Notes: generated by a model not told the origin, from the sequence alone. Shown: positions 7,034 to 16,612, numbered from the stretch's first letter. The stretch is 64,000 nt of DNA from Marinobacter sp. F4206 (GCF_019392195.1 NZ_JAHXKI010000002.1:248001-312000), one strand, 5' to 3'. A program made the numbers and translations.

Positions 7034-9151
7034 TCAACTGTAGTGTTGCAGCAGACTGGGAACATCAATAATCAGGGCAATACGCCCGTCGCCGGTGATG
7101 GTCGCACCGGCCATACCCGGCGTTCCCTGAAGCGCACGACCCAGAGGTTTGATGACCACCTCTTCCTGCCCCACCAGCTGATCGACCACAAAGCCAACCT
7201 GCCTTGTTCCCATGGCGACAATCACCACGTGGGCGTTGTCGGGCTCATCGTCACCGGCGGCGTCTCTCACCAGCCAGCGCTTGATGTGGAACAGCGGGAA
7301 GACTTTGTCCCGCACCACGATGCATTCTCGCCCGTCAACAATATTGGTCTTGGTCAGATCCAGGTGGAAAATCTCCACCACATTGACCAGCGGCAGGGCG
7401 AACGACTGGTCTCCGAGCATGATCATCAGGGTGGGCATGATCGCCAGGGTAAGGGGCACCTTGATGATGATCCGGGAGCCCTTGCCCAGCTCCGACACGA
7501 TATTGATCTGGCCATTGAGCTGACCGATCTTGGTCTTGACCACGTCCATGCCGACACCACGGCCGGACACGTCCGAAATCTGCTCCTTGGTTGAAAAACC
7601 GGCGGAGAAGATCAAATTGAAACACTCGCTGTCGGTGAGCCGGTCGGCGGCATCCTGTTCGTAAATGCCTTTCTCGACGGCTTTACGCCTGAGCACCTCG
7701 GGGTCCATACCCGCGCCATCGTCATCGATCGACAAAAGGATATGATCGCCTTCCTGCTCAGCGGACAGGGTGACGGTTCCCTGGCGCGGCTTTCCGGCGT
7801 TCTCGCGAACGTCCGGGGCCTCGATACCATGGTCCACGGAGTTCCTGACAAGGTGCACCAGTGGGTCCGAGAGCGCTTCCACCAGGTTCTTGTCCAGGTC
7901 GGTCTCTTCCCCGTGCATCACGAGGTTCACTTCTTTTTTCAGGTTGCGGGCGAGGTCGCGGACCACCCGGGGGAATCGACCAAACACTTTCTTGATGGGC
8001 TGCATCCGCGTCTGCATGACGGCAGACTGCAGATCGGTGGTCACCACATCCAGATTGGATACGGCCTTGTGCATGTGCTCGTCTTCGCTTGCAGCGCCCA
8101 AACGCTGCAGGCGGTTTCGCACCAGCACCAGTTCACCCACCATATTCATGATGTCGTCCAGGCGTTTGGTATCAACCCGCACCGTGGTTTCTGCGGTCGG
8201 TGCCGGGTCCCTCGCCGGGGCAGCGGGCGCCGGGGCTTTGGCGGCAGATCCGGCATTGTCGGCCGGCTCGGGAGTTTCTGCCTTTTTCGGCTTGGGGGTC
8301 GACGACTCCGGCGTCGCTGCGGCTGACGATTCTGTTTTGGGCGCCTTGCCCCCGTCGTTAGCGGTTGGACCACCGCCCTTACCATGCAGCTCGTCCAACA
8401 GCTTTTCGAATTCGTCGTCGGTGATCAGTTCATCACCCTTACCCGTTGACGCCTCCTTATCCTGACGGGCACCGGTCTCGGGCTCGTCGGATTCCGGGGC
8501 GCCGGCAAACTGGCCTTTGCCATGGAGCTGGTCCAGCAAAGCCTCGAACTCGTCGTCGGTGATTTCGTCATCACCGGATTCGCCAGCAGGCGCCCCGGCA
8601 GAGTCATGAGAACCGGGCGCCTGGTTGTCGGCAGAATCGCTGCCGTCGTGAAGAGCATCAAGCAGCTGCTCAAATTCGTCATCGGTGATATCACCGCCGT
8701 CGTCCGCCCCCGGCTGCCGGGTCTCTTCGGCAGGCTCCTGTGAACCTCTTCCGGTGTCACTTTCCGGTTCGGCAAAGGCATCGAGGGCGGCAATCAGTTC
8801 ATCCGGAGCCGGTGTCAGCTCTTCATGATTCCTGACCTGCTCGAACATGGCGTTAACGTGATCAAGCGCCTCGAGCACCACGTCCATGAGCTCCGAGTCC
8901 ACACGGCGCTTGTGATTGCGCAGAATGTCGAACACGTTCTCTGCGGAGTGGCAACAATTGACCAGGGCATCGAGCTGGAGGAAGCCCGCACCACCCTTGA
9001 CGGTGTGAAAACCACGGAAAATGGCGTTCAACAGATCACTGTCGTCCGGGTGCTGCTCGAGATCGACCAGTTGCTCCGACAGTTTTTCGAGAATTTCGCC
9101 AGCTTCCACGAGGAAGTCCTGGAGAATCTCGTCATCAGCATCAAACGCCAT
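7034..9151 (-). CDS. cheA: Chemotaxis histidine kinase CheA
   Basis: A 705-residue kinase that phosphorylates CheY and CheB. Domains in order: Hpt/P1 (1-125; phospho-acceptor His49 in FRGFHTVKGGAGFL), a long acidic low-complexity segment (130-322), the dimerisation domain P3 (TVRVDTKRLDDIMNMVGELV), the ATP-binding domain P4 (HLVRNSVDHGIE, LSIDDDGAGMDPEVL, SGRGVGMDVVKTKI) and the CheW-like P5 (from about 570). I do not see an obvious folded P2 domain. Instead the linker has three copies of a DDEF-x-x-LLD-x-LHG motif (listed separately). The start has a GGGG-type site just upstream. It is part of the cheYZAB operon. Confidence 0.96.
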   Translation of the reverse strand: MAFDADDEILQDFLVEAGEILEKLSEQLVDLEQHPDDSDLLNAIFRGFHTVKGGAGFLQLDALVNCCHSAENVFDILRNHKRRVDSELMDVVLEALDHVNAMFEQVRNHEELTPAPDELIAALDAFAEPESDTGRGSQEPAEETRQPGADDGGDITDDEFEQLLDALHDGSDSADNQAPGSHDSAGAPAGESGDDEITDDEFEALLDQLHGKGQFAGAPESDEPETGARQDKEASTGKGDELITDDEFEKLLDELHGKGGGPTANDGGKAPKTESSAAATPESSTPKPKKAETPEPADNAGSAAKAPAPAAPARDPAPTAETTVRVDTKRLDDIMNMVGELVLVRNRLQRLGAASEDEHMHKAVSNLDVVTTDLQSAVMQTRMQPIKKVFGRFPRVVRDLARNLKKEVNLVMHGEETDLDKNLVEALSDPLVHLVRNSVDHGIEAPDVRENAGKPRQGTVTLSAEQEGDHILLSIDDDGAGMDPEVLRRKAVEKGIYEQDAADRLTDSECFNLIFSAGFSTKEQISDVSGRGVGMDVVKTKIGQLNGQINIVSELGKGSRIIIKVPLTLAIMPTLMIMLGDQSFALPLVNVVEIFHLDLTKTNIVDGRECIVVRDKVFPLFHIKRWLVRDAAGDDEPDNAHVVIVAMGTRQVGFVVDQLVGQEEVVIKPLGRALQGTPGMAGATITGDGRIALIIDVPSLLQHYS
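8378..8689 (-). repeat. Three-copy DDEFE-LLD-LHG motif within CheA
   Basis: CheA residues 155-170, 197-212 and 243-258 each carry a near-identical peptide of the form (I)TDDEFExLLDxLHxG, separated by about 30 disordered acidic residues. The motif resembles the N-terminal CheY-binding peptide of FliM in this same window (LSQDEIDALLHG). That resemblance is what I see; the inference is that these copies are docking sites replacing P2. Confidence 0.85.
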
Positions 9152-9168
9152 GCGAACCCCTTATCAAT

Positions 9169-9963
9169 TCAGAAACCGAGACTGGACAGCAGATCATCGA
9201 CATCGTCCTGTCCCGATACTACATCTTCACGCTCTTCAGCCTTGATCTGAGGCCCTACGCCCTGCTCCGCCGAAACCTGAGTCTCGTCAATCTGGTGCAC
9301 GGTGCCGGTGATCTGATCCACATGGCTCGCCATCACCACAAGGCTGAGCATCTGTTCTTCCACTTCCTTCACCAGGGTCGTGACCTTCTGGATCACCTGC
9401 CCGGTCAGATCCTGAAAATCCTGGGCCAACAGAATTTCCGAAAGATTGTTGTACATGGTGTCGGCGTCGGTGGTCAGGCCGGCAAAGAACCGGTCGATGC
9501 GCCCGTAGAGCTCACGGAACTCGGCGGGCTGCATTTCCCGCCGGCGTAACCGTTGCCATTCATCCCGCAGTGCCGAGGCCTCATCGCGAACGGAGTGGGC
9601 AACAGGCATGGTCTCTTCCACCAGGTCCATGGTGCGGTTGGCCGCCTGACTGGTCATCTGGACCACGTACTCAAGGCGGTCGGAGGCATCAGTCATCTTC
9701 GACAGCGCTTCCTGCTGCTCGACGCTGCGTGGATCCACCTGAAAATTCCGGATTGCTTCGTGCAGGCTACGGGTCAGCCGACCAACCTCGCGGTAGAGAC
9801 TTTGATCCCTGACCTCGCTGAGTTCATTGATCACGGTCATCGCCTGAGCAAAATCTCCGGCCTTTACGCTTTCGGCCAGCTCTGCGCTCTGACGCTGGAG
9901 CTGCTCAGTCACCTCCGGATCGAGGCTCCGATGGTTCTTGTTGCTATCGCTCATGAGAGCCAT
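9169..9963 (-). CDS. cheZ: Chemotaxis phosphatase CheZ
   Basis: CheZ accelerates dephosphorylation of CheY-P. The 264-residue protein is largely helical. It contains the catalytic block DFQDLTGQVIQKV, whose Gln inserts into the CheY active site, and ends with the CheY-tethering helix DVDDLLSSLGF, almost the same as in E. coli. An acidic linker joins the two. The start could be at 9963 (MALMSD) or 9954 (MSDSNKN); an AGAGGT lies close to the first and about 12 bases from the second, so I cannot settle this. It follows cheY with an 11 bp gap. Confidence 0.94.
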   Translation of the reverse strand: MALMSDSNKNHRSLDPEVTEQLQRQSAELAESVKAGDFAQAMTVINELSEVRDQSLYREVGRLTRSLHEAIRNFQVDPRSVEQQEALSKMTDASDRLEYVVQMTSQAANRTMDLVEETMPVAHSVRDEASALRDEWQRLRRREMQPAEFRELYGRIDRFFAGLTTDADTMYNNLSEILLAQDFQDLTGQVIQKVTTLVKEVEEQMLSLVVMASHVDQITGTVHQIDETQVSAEQGVGPQIKAEEREDVVSGQDDVDDLLSSLGF

Positions 9964-9974
9964 CCGACCTCTGA

Positions 9975-10358
9975 TTACTGAATGCGTTCGAAGATTTTCT
10001 CAATCTTTTCCTTCAGGACCGCTGCCGTGAACGGCTTGACCACATAGCCATTCACACCTGCCTGGGCCGCCGCCACGATCTGATCCCGTTTGGCTTCGGC
10101 TGTCACCATCAGCACCGGCAGCGTCTTCAGATCTTCATCGGCGCGCACGGCTTTCAGCAGATCAAACCCGGACATCCCCGGCATGTTCCAATCCGTCACC
10201 AGAAAATCGTACTTGCCGCTTTTCAGCATCGGCAGCGCGGTGTTGCCATCATCTGCCTCGTCGGTGTTGCTGAAACCCAGATCACGCAGCAGGTTCTTGA
10301 TGATCCGTCGCATTGTGGAAAAGTCGTCCACAATCAGGATTTTCATGTTCTTGTCCAA
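9975..10358 (-). CDS. cheY: Chemotaxis response regulator CheY
   Basis: Single receiver domain (127 residues) that, when phosphorylated, binds FliM and switches the flagellar motor. Visible are the acid pair IVDDFS, the phospho-acceptor in [13 protein letters not shown], the conserved VMVTAEA and the Lys in YVVKPFTA. The annotated start is a TTG (MDKN...), placed 4 bases after a perfect GGAGGT. The first ATG (MKILIVDD) lies 12 bases further in and would be 16 bases from that site. First gene of cheYZAB-motCD. Confidence 0.95.
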   Translation of the reverse strand: MDKNMKILIVDDFSTMRRIIKNLLRDLGFSNTDEADDGNTALPMLKSGKYDFLVTDWNMPGMSGFDLLKAVRADEDLKTLPVLMVTAEAKRDQIVAAAQAGVNGYVVKPFTAAVLKEKIEKIFERIQ

Positions 10359-10435
10359 TGGGACCTCCAGTTAGTAACACCCGGAATTCGTTTGACCTAT
10401 GAGCTCGACATCTAGCAGGCCGCTGTTTTAAGCAC

Positions 10436-10465
10436 TTATTGTCTGATCTTTGGTGCCCAAGTAAA
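10436..10465 (-). promoter_or_regulatory. Possible sigma-70 promoter upstream of cheY
   Basis: Minus strand TTTACT, 18 bases, CAATAA, about 75 bases before the cheY start in the 162 bp gap after fliA. The match is moderate. No sigma-28 or sigma-54 pattern is visible in this gap. Confidence 0.3.
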
Positions 10466-10520
10466 GCGCCGGTTACCAAAAGCTACAGAGCGCTATGAAC
10501 CAGACACACGGAGTAGGCGT

Positions 10521-11264
10521 CTAGTCGTCCGCTTCACGACGCCAGCCCGCAAGGCGACCACGCAACCTGAGCGCGGCCTGGCTGTGAATCTGGCTGACCC
10601 GGCTTTCACTGACGCCCAGAACGGCGCCGATTTCCTTCAGGTTCAGCTCTTCCTGGTAGTACAGGCTGAGCACCAGTTTTTCCCGCTCCGGCAACTCTTC
10701 GATGGCCTCGGCCAGATTGCGACGGAAGGCATCGGACGCCAGACCATCCAGCGGATTATCGCTGCTCTCTGCTTCTTCTATCGGCAGCTCGCCGGATTCA
10801 TTGAGCTCATCCAGACTAAAAAGTCGCCCGCTGTTGGCGTCTGCAAGCGAGGCATGGTATTCGGAAAGCTCCATACCCAGTTCTTCGGCGACTTCGAGGT
10901 CCTGGGCTTCACGACCGAGACGGTCTTCAACGGCCTTGATGGCCTGGGAAATCCGGCGGGCATTTCGATGGACTGAACGGGGGACCCAGTCGCCCTTGCG
11001 GATCTCATCCACCATGGCGCCTCGGATACGGATGCCGGCATAGGTTTCAAACGTCGCACCTTTGGTCGAGCTGTAGCGTTGGGCCGACTCAAGCAGACCG
11101 ATCATGCCCGCCTGCATCAGGTCGTCCAGCTGCACCGAGGCGGGGAGCCTGGCCATCAGATGAAGGGCAATTTTCTTGACCAGCGGAGCGTGCTCCTCAA
11201 TGAGTCGAGAAGGACCTTTCGCGTCAGACTGCTGATAGATTCCCAGATGTTTCGCCAATGTCAT
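10521..11264 (-). CDS. fliA: Flagellar sigma factor FliA (sigma-28)
   Basis: A 247-residue sigma-70-family factor that transcribes late flagellar and chemotaxis genes. Region 2 is clear (LMARLPASVQLDDLMQAGMI, TYAGIRIRGAMVDEIRKGDWVPRS), followed by region 3 and region 4 with the helix-turn-helix (EIGAVLGVSESRVSQIHSQA). It starts 30 bp after fleN, in the flhF-fleN-fliA order of polarly flagellated gammaproteobacteria. A matching FliA promoter is present upstream of parC. The anti-sigma factor FlgM is not in the window. Confidence 0.96.
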   Translation of the reverse strand: MTLAKHLGIYQQSDAKGPSRLIEEHAPLVKKIALHLMARLPASVQLDDLMQAGMIGLLESAQRYSSTKGATFETYAGIRIRGAMVDEIRKGDWVPRSVHRNARRISQAIKAVEDRLGREAQDLEVAEELGMELSEYHASLADANSGRLFSLDELNESGELPIEEAESSDNPLDGLASDAFRRNLAEAIEELPEREKLVLSLYYQEELNLKEIGAVLGVSESRVSQIHSQAALRLRGRLAGWRREADD

Positions 11265-11294
11265 GTATCCGGTGTTGATTTGACTGGATCAGAA

Positions 11295-12107
11295 TCAGAC
11301 TTCGACGAGCCGCTCCACAAAGAACTCGAGGTGTCCCCGGGGCGAGGATGGCAACGGCCAGTTGTCGACCTTGTCCGCCAGTGCCTTGATCGCAAGAGAC
11401 GCCTTGGCGCGGGGGTAGGCGTCCAGCACCGCCCGCTGTCGCTGTACCGATTTCTTGACGGCTTCGTCGTACGGCACCATACCCACATACTGCAGAGCCA
11501 CATCAAGGAACCGTTCGGTCACCCGGGTCAGTTTATCGAAAAGGTGGCGGCCTTCCTGCTCATTTCGCACCTGGTTTGCCAGAATACGAAAGCGGTTGGT
11601 GCCGTATTCGCGATTCATCAGCTTGATCAGGGCGTAGGCATCGGTGATGGAGGTGGGCTCATCACAGACAACGAACAGCAGTTCCTGGGAGGCCCGAAGA
11701 AAACTGACCACGGATTCGGAAATGCCCGCGGCGGTATCGACAATCAGTACGTCAATCTGATCACCCAGTTCACTGAAGGCATTGATCAGTCCGGCGTGCT
11801 CCATCGGGCTCAAATGAGTCATTCGCTGGGTGCCGGAGGAGGCCGGCACAATCTTGATGCCGCCGGGTCCGTTGACCAGTATGTCCTTGAGTTCGCACTC
11901 ACCGGACAGCACGTCTGAGATGTTTCGGCTGGCCGTAATTCCGAGCAGCACATCAATGTTGGCGAGGCCCAGATCGGCGTCCAGAATCACAACCCGGCGA
12001 CCTTTCTGTGCCAGGGCGATTCCGAGGTTGACCGACACGTTACTCTTGCCGACTCCACCCTTGCCGCCGGAAACCGCAATCACCTGTACCGGATTTGCTC
12101 TGCTCAT
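11295..12107 (-). CDS. fleN: Flagellar number regulator FleN (FlhG), MinD-like ATPase
   Basis: MinD/ParA-type ATPase that limits flagellar number by antagonising FleQ and working with FlhF. The 270-residue protein starts MSRANPVQVIAVSGGKGGVGKSNVS with a deviant Walker A, then VVILDADLGLANIDVLLG and the Walker B strand DVLIVDTAAGISESVV. I use the ATG at 12107; the frame is open to 12230, but those 41 extra residues overlap flhF and are not family-like. The spacing puts it about 106 bp after flhF. The ribosome site is weak (GAGAGA). Confidence 0.95.
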   Translation of the reverse strand: MSRANPVQVIAVSGGKGGVGKSNVSVNLGIALAQKGRRVVILDADLGLANIDVLLGITASRNISDVLSGECELKDILVNGPGGIKIVPASSGTQRMTHLSPMEHAGLINAFSELGDQIDVLIVDTAAGISESVVSFLRASQELLFVVCDEPTSITDAYALIKLMNREYGTNRFRILANQVRNEQEGRHLFDKLTRVTERFLDVALQYVGMVPYDEAVKKSVQRQRAVLDAYPRAKASLAIKALADKVDNWPLPSSPRGHLEFFVERLVEV

Positions 12108-12213
12108 GTTGATTCTTGTCTCTCGCCAGTTGTACTGAAGGCTCGTCTTGTTATTGAACGGCGCCAGCTCCGCGCGCCGGATGCCCTGGGATCCGGTTAA
12201 GGCATGTTTGCGC

Positions 12214-13506
12214 TCAGGCCCCTTCGGCAACCGACTGCTGTTGCTGAAGGCGTTTCAGCCGCTCCACCGCCAGCCGCACCAGAGGAATGGCTTCCGCGTG
12301 ATGCAGATCCTCGGGGATTTTCTGCCCGTCCGTGTAATAAGCCACCGGCAACCCGGTTTCCATCACGAACCCCAGAGATTCCCCGAGTGTCAGGGCTTCG
12401 TCAATCTTTGTCATCACGCAGCCCGAAAGATTTGCCATCTTATAGCAATGCCAGACGGATTTCATGATACGCGGCTGGCTGGTGGCAGACACCACAAGGT
12501 GGGTACGGATATTGTGGTGGCTACGCGCCAGCTCCGCCAGCTGTTCCTGGTACCCCTTGTCCGTACTGGTCAGGCCGGCTGTATCAATCAATACCAGATG
12601 CCGGTCGGACAGTTCGTCCAGAATATCATCCAGGGAGTGGCTTTCATCCACCACCCGCACTGGCACGTTCAGGATCCGACCGAACACGAACAGCTGTTCA
12701 TGAGCGGCCACCCGATAGCGATCGGTCGTGACCAGCGCCAATGAATCGGCCCCGTGTCGCAACACGTAATGTGCCGCCAGCTTGCCAATGGTGGTTGTCT
12801 TGCCGGAGCCAGTGGGACCAACCAGCGCGTAGACACCGCCCTCATCCGGCCATTCCTGGCGGGAGGTGCGGACACCGGTGGCGAGCATTTTCAGGGACTG
12901 TTTCCAGCCATCTTCCAGCCGGCCACCCTTGTGCCGACGGGACAACGAGCCGGCCAAATCGTTACTCAGACCAAACTCCTGCAAGCGTTCCGCCAGCCGC
13001 TGTTGGACCGCATTGCTGGCCGGCTTCGCTGGCTCGACCGGCCGACCACTCATCATCTCCCGCAATGAGCTGATTTCAGCCCGCATCTGAGCCAGCTCAT
13101 CGGAATAACCCTGGGCGTCGCCAGCCGGTGCAGGCGTCGACGCCTCAAACCCGGAAGACGCAGCCTCGTTCAGGTCCGCAAAGGAAGCGCCAGAATACGA
13201 TGCCCCCACCTTGGCCCGTTTCTCCCGCACGTCACGGATACGATCGCGGGATCGGTTCAGCTCGTCTTCAAGCCGGCGATGCTGGTCAGCCTGCATTTCG
13301 GCCAGTCGCGAGCCGTTGGTGGCGGACTCGGCCTTGTCACCCAATCGCTGGCGCGCCATGTTCTCGTCGTAGTCCAGTGCCGTCACGATTTCGACGCCAC
13401 CATCAACACGACGATTGGAAAGAATCACGGCATCCGGCCCCATCTGTTCACTGACCTGCTTCAGCGCCTCTGCCATGCTCTGAGCGAAAAACCGTTTTAC
13501 TTTCAT
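12214..13506 (-). CDS. flhF: Flagellar placement GTPase FlhF
   Basis: SRP-type GTPase that sets the polar site and number of flagella. The 430-residue protein has the usual N-terminal basic region (MKVKRFFAQSMAEALKQV), a variable middle (about 75-150) and the NG domain. The P-loop is GPTGSGKTTTIGKLAAHYVL, followed by the DTAG strand in LIDTAGLTSTDKGYQEQL and a nucleotide-specificity motif TKIDEALTLG. It ends with a Gln-rich tail. Located between flhA and fleN on the same strand, as in Pseudomonas. Confidence 0.96.
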   Translation of the reverse strand: MKVKRFFAQSMAEALKQVSEQMGPDAVILSNRRVDGGVEIVTALDYDENMARQRLGDKAESATNGSRLAEMQADQHRRLEDELNRSRDRIRDVREKRAKVGASYSGASFADLNEAASSGFEASTPAPAGDAQGYSDELAQMRAEISSLREMMSGRPVEPAKPASNAVQQRLAERLQEFGLSNDLAGSLSRRHKGGRLEDGWKQSLKMLATGVRTSRQEWPDEGGVYALVGPTGSGKTTTIGKLAAHYVLRHGADSLALVTTDRYRVAAHEQLFVFGRILNVPVRVVDESHSLDDILDELSDRHLVLIDTAGLTSTDKGYQEQLAELARSHHNIRTHLVVSATSQPRIMKSVWHCYKMANLSGCVMTKIDEALTLGESLGFVMETGLPVAYYTDGQKIPEDLHHAEAIPLVRLAVERLKRLQQQQSVAEGA

Positions 13507-13566
13507 ACTGCCTCATCCTCCACCGGCAGCCCCCTGCGGGCGCTGGCCGCGTTGTGGTCCGTGTCG

Positions 13567-15747
13567 TTACTGACCGACGGACGCCACGATAGTGATCTGT
13601 TTGTTATCCGGTATTTCCTGGTAGGAGAGCACGTGCAGGCGCTCTACCCCGTAGCTCGCAAACCTTGCCAGAACCGGTCGCAATGGACCGGAAACCAACA
13701 GAATGGCGGGCTTGCCAAGCATTTCCTGGCGCTGGACGCTTTCCTGCAGGGACCGCTGCAGCTTCTCCACCATGTTCGGCTCCAGAACCAGACCGATGTC
13801 GTCCTGACCGCCGGATTGTTGACTCTGCTGAACAGACTTTAGCAATAACTGTTCCAGATCCGGATCCAGGGTGATGACCGGGATCTCCGACTCGTTCCCG
13901 CAGATACTCTGCACGATCATCCGGCGCAGGGACTGACGGGCCACCGTGGTCAGCAACTTCGGATCCTGACTCTTCGGATGAACGTTCACGATGGCCTCAG
14001 CGATCGAACGCATGTCCCGAATCGGCACTTCTTCCTTGAGAAGATTCTGCAGCACCTTGAGCAACAGGCTGATCGACACCGTGGTCGGCACCAGCTCTTC
14101 CGCCAGTTTGGGCGACACCTTCTCCAACTGGTCGAGCCACTTCTGCACTTCCTCATGACCGAGCAGCTCGTGGGCATGCTTCTGCAAGACCTGGTTCAGA
14201 TGGGTGGCAACCACGGTGCTGGCATCAACCACGGTGTAACCCAGAGTCTGGGCCTGATCCTTCTTGTCCGGCTCAATCCAGCAGGCATCCAGTCCGAAAG
14301 CCGGATCCTTGCCCTGAATCCCCTCGACTTTGCCAAATACCTGACCGGGGTCGATCGCCAGTTCCCGCTCCGGGTGAATTTCAGCCTCGGCAATGGTCAC
14401 ACCCATGAGCGTGATCCGGTAAACATTGGGCATCAGGTCGAGGTTGTCGCGGATATGAACCGACGGCATCAGGAAGCCCAGATCCTGCGACAGTTTCTTG
14501 CGCACCCCCTTGATCCGACTCAGAAGCTGGCCACCCTGCGACTTGTCTACCAGGGGAATCAGTCGGTACCCCACTTCCAGCCCGACGATGTCGACCGTGG
14601 CGACGTCGTCCCAACCCAGCTCCTTGGTCTCTCCCGGCGCGGGCAATTGCCGGCCCGGATCACCACCACTATCCCCGCCGGGGGGCAGATCCTGCCCCGT
14701 CGAGCGCGGCATGCCGGCGGCACCGCCCCGGCCCGGGAAGACACCATCTTCCTCGACCGTCTGACGATCATGTGTCCAGATGTACCAGGCCGCTGCCGCT
14801 GCGAGGCTGCCGAGACCCAGGAAGGCCACGTGGGGCATCCCCGGAATCAGGCCAAGAATGATCAGGATCGCGGCCGCAATGGCCAGCGCCTTGGGCGCAC
14901 TGAACATCTGGCTGAGAATCTGGCCGCCCATGTCCTGGCTGGAGGTCACCCGGGTGACCATGATGGCCGCGGAGGTGGACAAGAGCAGTGAGGGAATCTG
15001 GGCAACCAGGCCGTCACCGATGGTGAGCAATGCGTAACGCTGCATGGCCAACCCGAAGGTCAGATCGTGCTGCAGCATGCCGATGGCGACGCCGCCAATA
15101 ATATTGATGGCAAGAATCAACAGGCCGGCAACGGCATCGCCCTTAACGAATTTCGAGGCACCGTCCATGGAACCGTAGAAATCCGCTTCCTGAGCAATCT
15201 CTGAACGGCGATGTTTGGCCTCGTCCTGGTTAATCAAACCGGCGTTCAGGTCGGCGTCGATAGCCATCTGCTTGCCTGGCATGGCATCCAGGGTAAAGCG
15301 GGCGCTGACTTCGGAAACGCGGCCCGCGCCCTTGGTGACCACCAGGAAGTTGATGATCATCAGGATGGCAAATACCACGAGCCCCACCGCGTAGTTACCG
15401 CCGATCAGCACGGCACCGAAGGATTCAATCACCTTACCCGCCGCGTCGCCGCCTTCGTGACCTTCCAGCAGCACAATGCGGGTGGACGCCACGTTCAGGG
15501 CCAGTCGCAGGAGCGTCGCCACCAGCAGCACCGTCGGAAAGGAAGCAAACTCCATGGGGCGCATGGCGTAGACACACACCAGCAGGATGACAATGGACAG
15601 CGTAATATTGAAGGTGAAGAAGACGTCCAGCAGGAACGCAGGCATGGGCAGGATCATCATGCCCAACAGCCCCATCAACATGACCGGGATGCCCAGATTT
15701 CCCCGCGTCAGGGATTTGACGTTGTTAAGGACCAATGCTCTGTCCAT
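13567..15747 (-). CDS. flhA: Flagellar export gate protein FlhA
   Basis: Major membrane component of the flagellar type III export gate (726 residues). The N-terminal half has about eight membrane helices, and the conserved FHIPEP-family loop is seen as RFTLDAMPGKQMAIDADLNA. The C-terminal half is the cytoplasmic domain that docks export chaperones. The reading frame stays open upstream to 16308, but the correct start is the ATG at 15747 (MDRALVL), which has GGAGAG 9 bases before it; the extension would run antisense through upp. A sigma-54 promoter lies about 85 bases upstream. flhF follows after 60 bp. Confidence 0.95.
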   Translation of the reverse strand: MDRALVLNNVKSLTRGNLGIPVMLMGLLGMMILPMPAFLLDVFFTFNITLSIVILLVCVYAMRPMEFASFPTVLLVATLLRLALNVASTRIVLLEGHEGGDAAGKVIESFGAVLIGGNYAVGLVVFAILMIINFLVVTKGAGRVSEVSARFTLDAMPGKQMAIDADLNAGLINQDEAKHRRSEIAQEADFYGSMDGASKFVKGDAVAGLLILAINIIGGVAIGMLQHDLTFGLAMQRYALLTIGDGLVAQIPSLLLSTSAAIMVTRVTSSQDMGGQILSQMFSAPKALAIAAAILIILGLIPGMPHVAFLGLGSLAAAAAWYIWTHDRQTVEEDGVFPGRGGAAGMPRSTGQDLPPGGDSGGDPGRQLPAPGETKELGWDDVATVDIVGLEVGYRLIPLVDKSQGGQLLSRIKGVRKKLSQDLGFLMPSVHIRDNLDLMPNVYRITLMGVTIAEAEIHPERELAIDPGQVFGKVEGIQGKDPAFGLDACWIEPDKKDQAQTLGYTVVDASTVVATHLNQVLQKHAHELLGHEEVQKWLDQLEKVSPKLAEELVPTTVSISLLLKVLQNLLKEEVPIRDMRSIAEAIVNVHPKSQDPKLLTTVARQSLRRMIVQSICGNESEIPVITLDPDLEQLLLKSVQQSQQSGGQDDIGLVLEPNMVEKLQRSLQESVQRQEMLGKPAILLVSGPLRPVLARFASYGVERLHVLSYQEIPDNKQITIVASVGQ

Positions 15748-15831
15748 GCCGGACTGCTCTCCGCTAGGCTGTGCCTGAAGGGGTTTCAGGGTCGAGAATC
15801 TGACGCCGCGGCGCCGTTTCGAGGTGGTATC

Positions 15832-15846
15832 GCAAGATCCGTACCA
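15832..15846 (-). promoter_or_regulatory. Sigma-54 promoter of flhA
   Basis: Minus strand TGGTAC, 5 bases, TTGC: GG and GC elements with exact -24/-12 spacing. It lies in the 226 bp gap between divergent flhA and upp, about 85 bases before the flhA start. RpoN with FleQ control is inferred from the Pseudomonas cascade. Confidence 0.65.
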
Positions 15847-15973
15847 CTCCTTATCCGATTTCCCCAGGCTTTCTCCCGGTGTCGCCTGACGTTGCTCCTC
15901 AGATACGGTATCCTTGCGCCATTTGAACGCGCTGCAAAAACCCCGACAGATAAACCAGACACACAGGTGACCC

Positions 15974-16612
15974 ATGCCAATCCACGAGGTTAAACATCCC
16001 CTGATCCGACACAAACTCGGCCTGATGCGCCGGGCGGACATCAGCACCAAGAATTTTCGTGAACTGGCACAGGAGGTCGGTGCCCTGCTGACGTACGAAG
16101 CCACCAAGGATTTCAATCTGCAGGAAAAGACGATTGAAGGCTGGGCCGGGCCGGTTAACGTTGAACAAATCCATGGCAAGAAAATCACCATCGTCCCCAT
16201 CCTGCGGGCCGGACTCGGCATGCTCGACGGCGTTCTGAGCCTGATCCCGGTGGCCCGCGTGAGCGTAGTCGGCCAGATTCGTAACGAAGAGACCCTGGAA
16301 GCCAGCACCTACCTGGAAAAGCTGGTTGGCGAACTGGATCAGCGTATGGCGCTGATCGTGGACCCGATGCTGGCCACCGGCGGCTCCATGATTTCCACCA
16401 TCGACCTGCTGAAGAAAGCCGGCAGCACCGAAATCCGGGCGCTGGTACTGGTCGCGGCTCCCGAAGGCATCGAGAAGGTGCTCGAGAAACATCCGGATGT
16501 GTCTATTTACACCGCCTCGGTTGACGACCACCTGAACGATAAAGGCTATATCCTTCCGGGTCTTGGTGATGCCGGTGACAAGATTTTCGGAACCAAGCAG
16601 AAGGACGTATAA
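15974..16612 (+). CDS. upp: Uracil phosphoribosyltransferase
   Basis: Converts uracil and PRPP to UMP in pyrimidine salvage; cytoplasmic. The 212-residue length is typical. The PRPP-binding loop [20 protein letters not shown] and the C-terminal uracil-binding segment [18 protein letters not shown] are clear, as is the N-terminal [12 protein letters not shown]. An AGGTG site precedes the ATG. The gene is divergent from flhA and is followed after 2 bp by the uracil permease, so the two form an operon for uracil uptake and use. Confidence 0.97.
   Translation: MPIHEVKHPLIRHKLGLMRRADISTKNFRELAQEVGALLTYEATKDFNLQEKTIEGWAGPVNVEQIHGKKITIVPILRAGLGMLDGVLSLIPVARVSVVGQIRNEETLEASTYLEKLVGELDQRMALIVDPMLATGGSMISTIDLLKKAGSTEIRALVLVAAPEGIEKVLEKHPDVSIYTASVDDHLNDKGYILPGLGDAGDKIFGTKQKDV

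Noticed and set aside
10359..10520. Sigma-28 promoter before cheY
   Set aside because: No TCAA-N15-GCCGATAA match is present on the minus strand; only a moderate sigma-70 candidate is.
15748..16308. Upstream extension of flhA to give a 913-residue protein
   Set aside because: It runs antisense through upp and lacks a ribosome site. The ATG at 15747 fits the family N-terminus.
15899..16531. 210-codon minus-strand frame opposite upp
   Set aside because: It is an antisense shadow of the strongly conserved upp gene.
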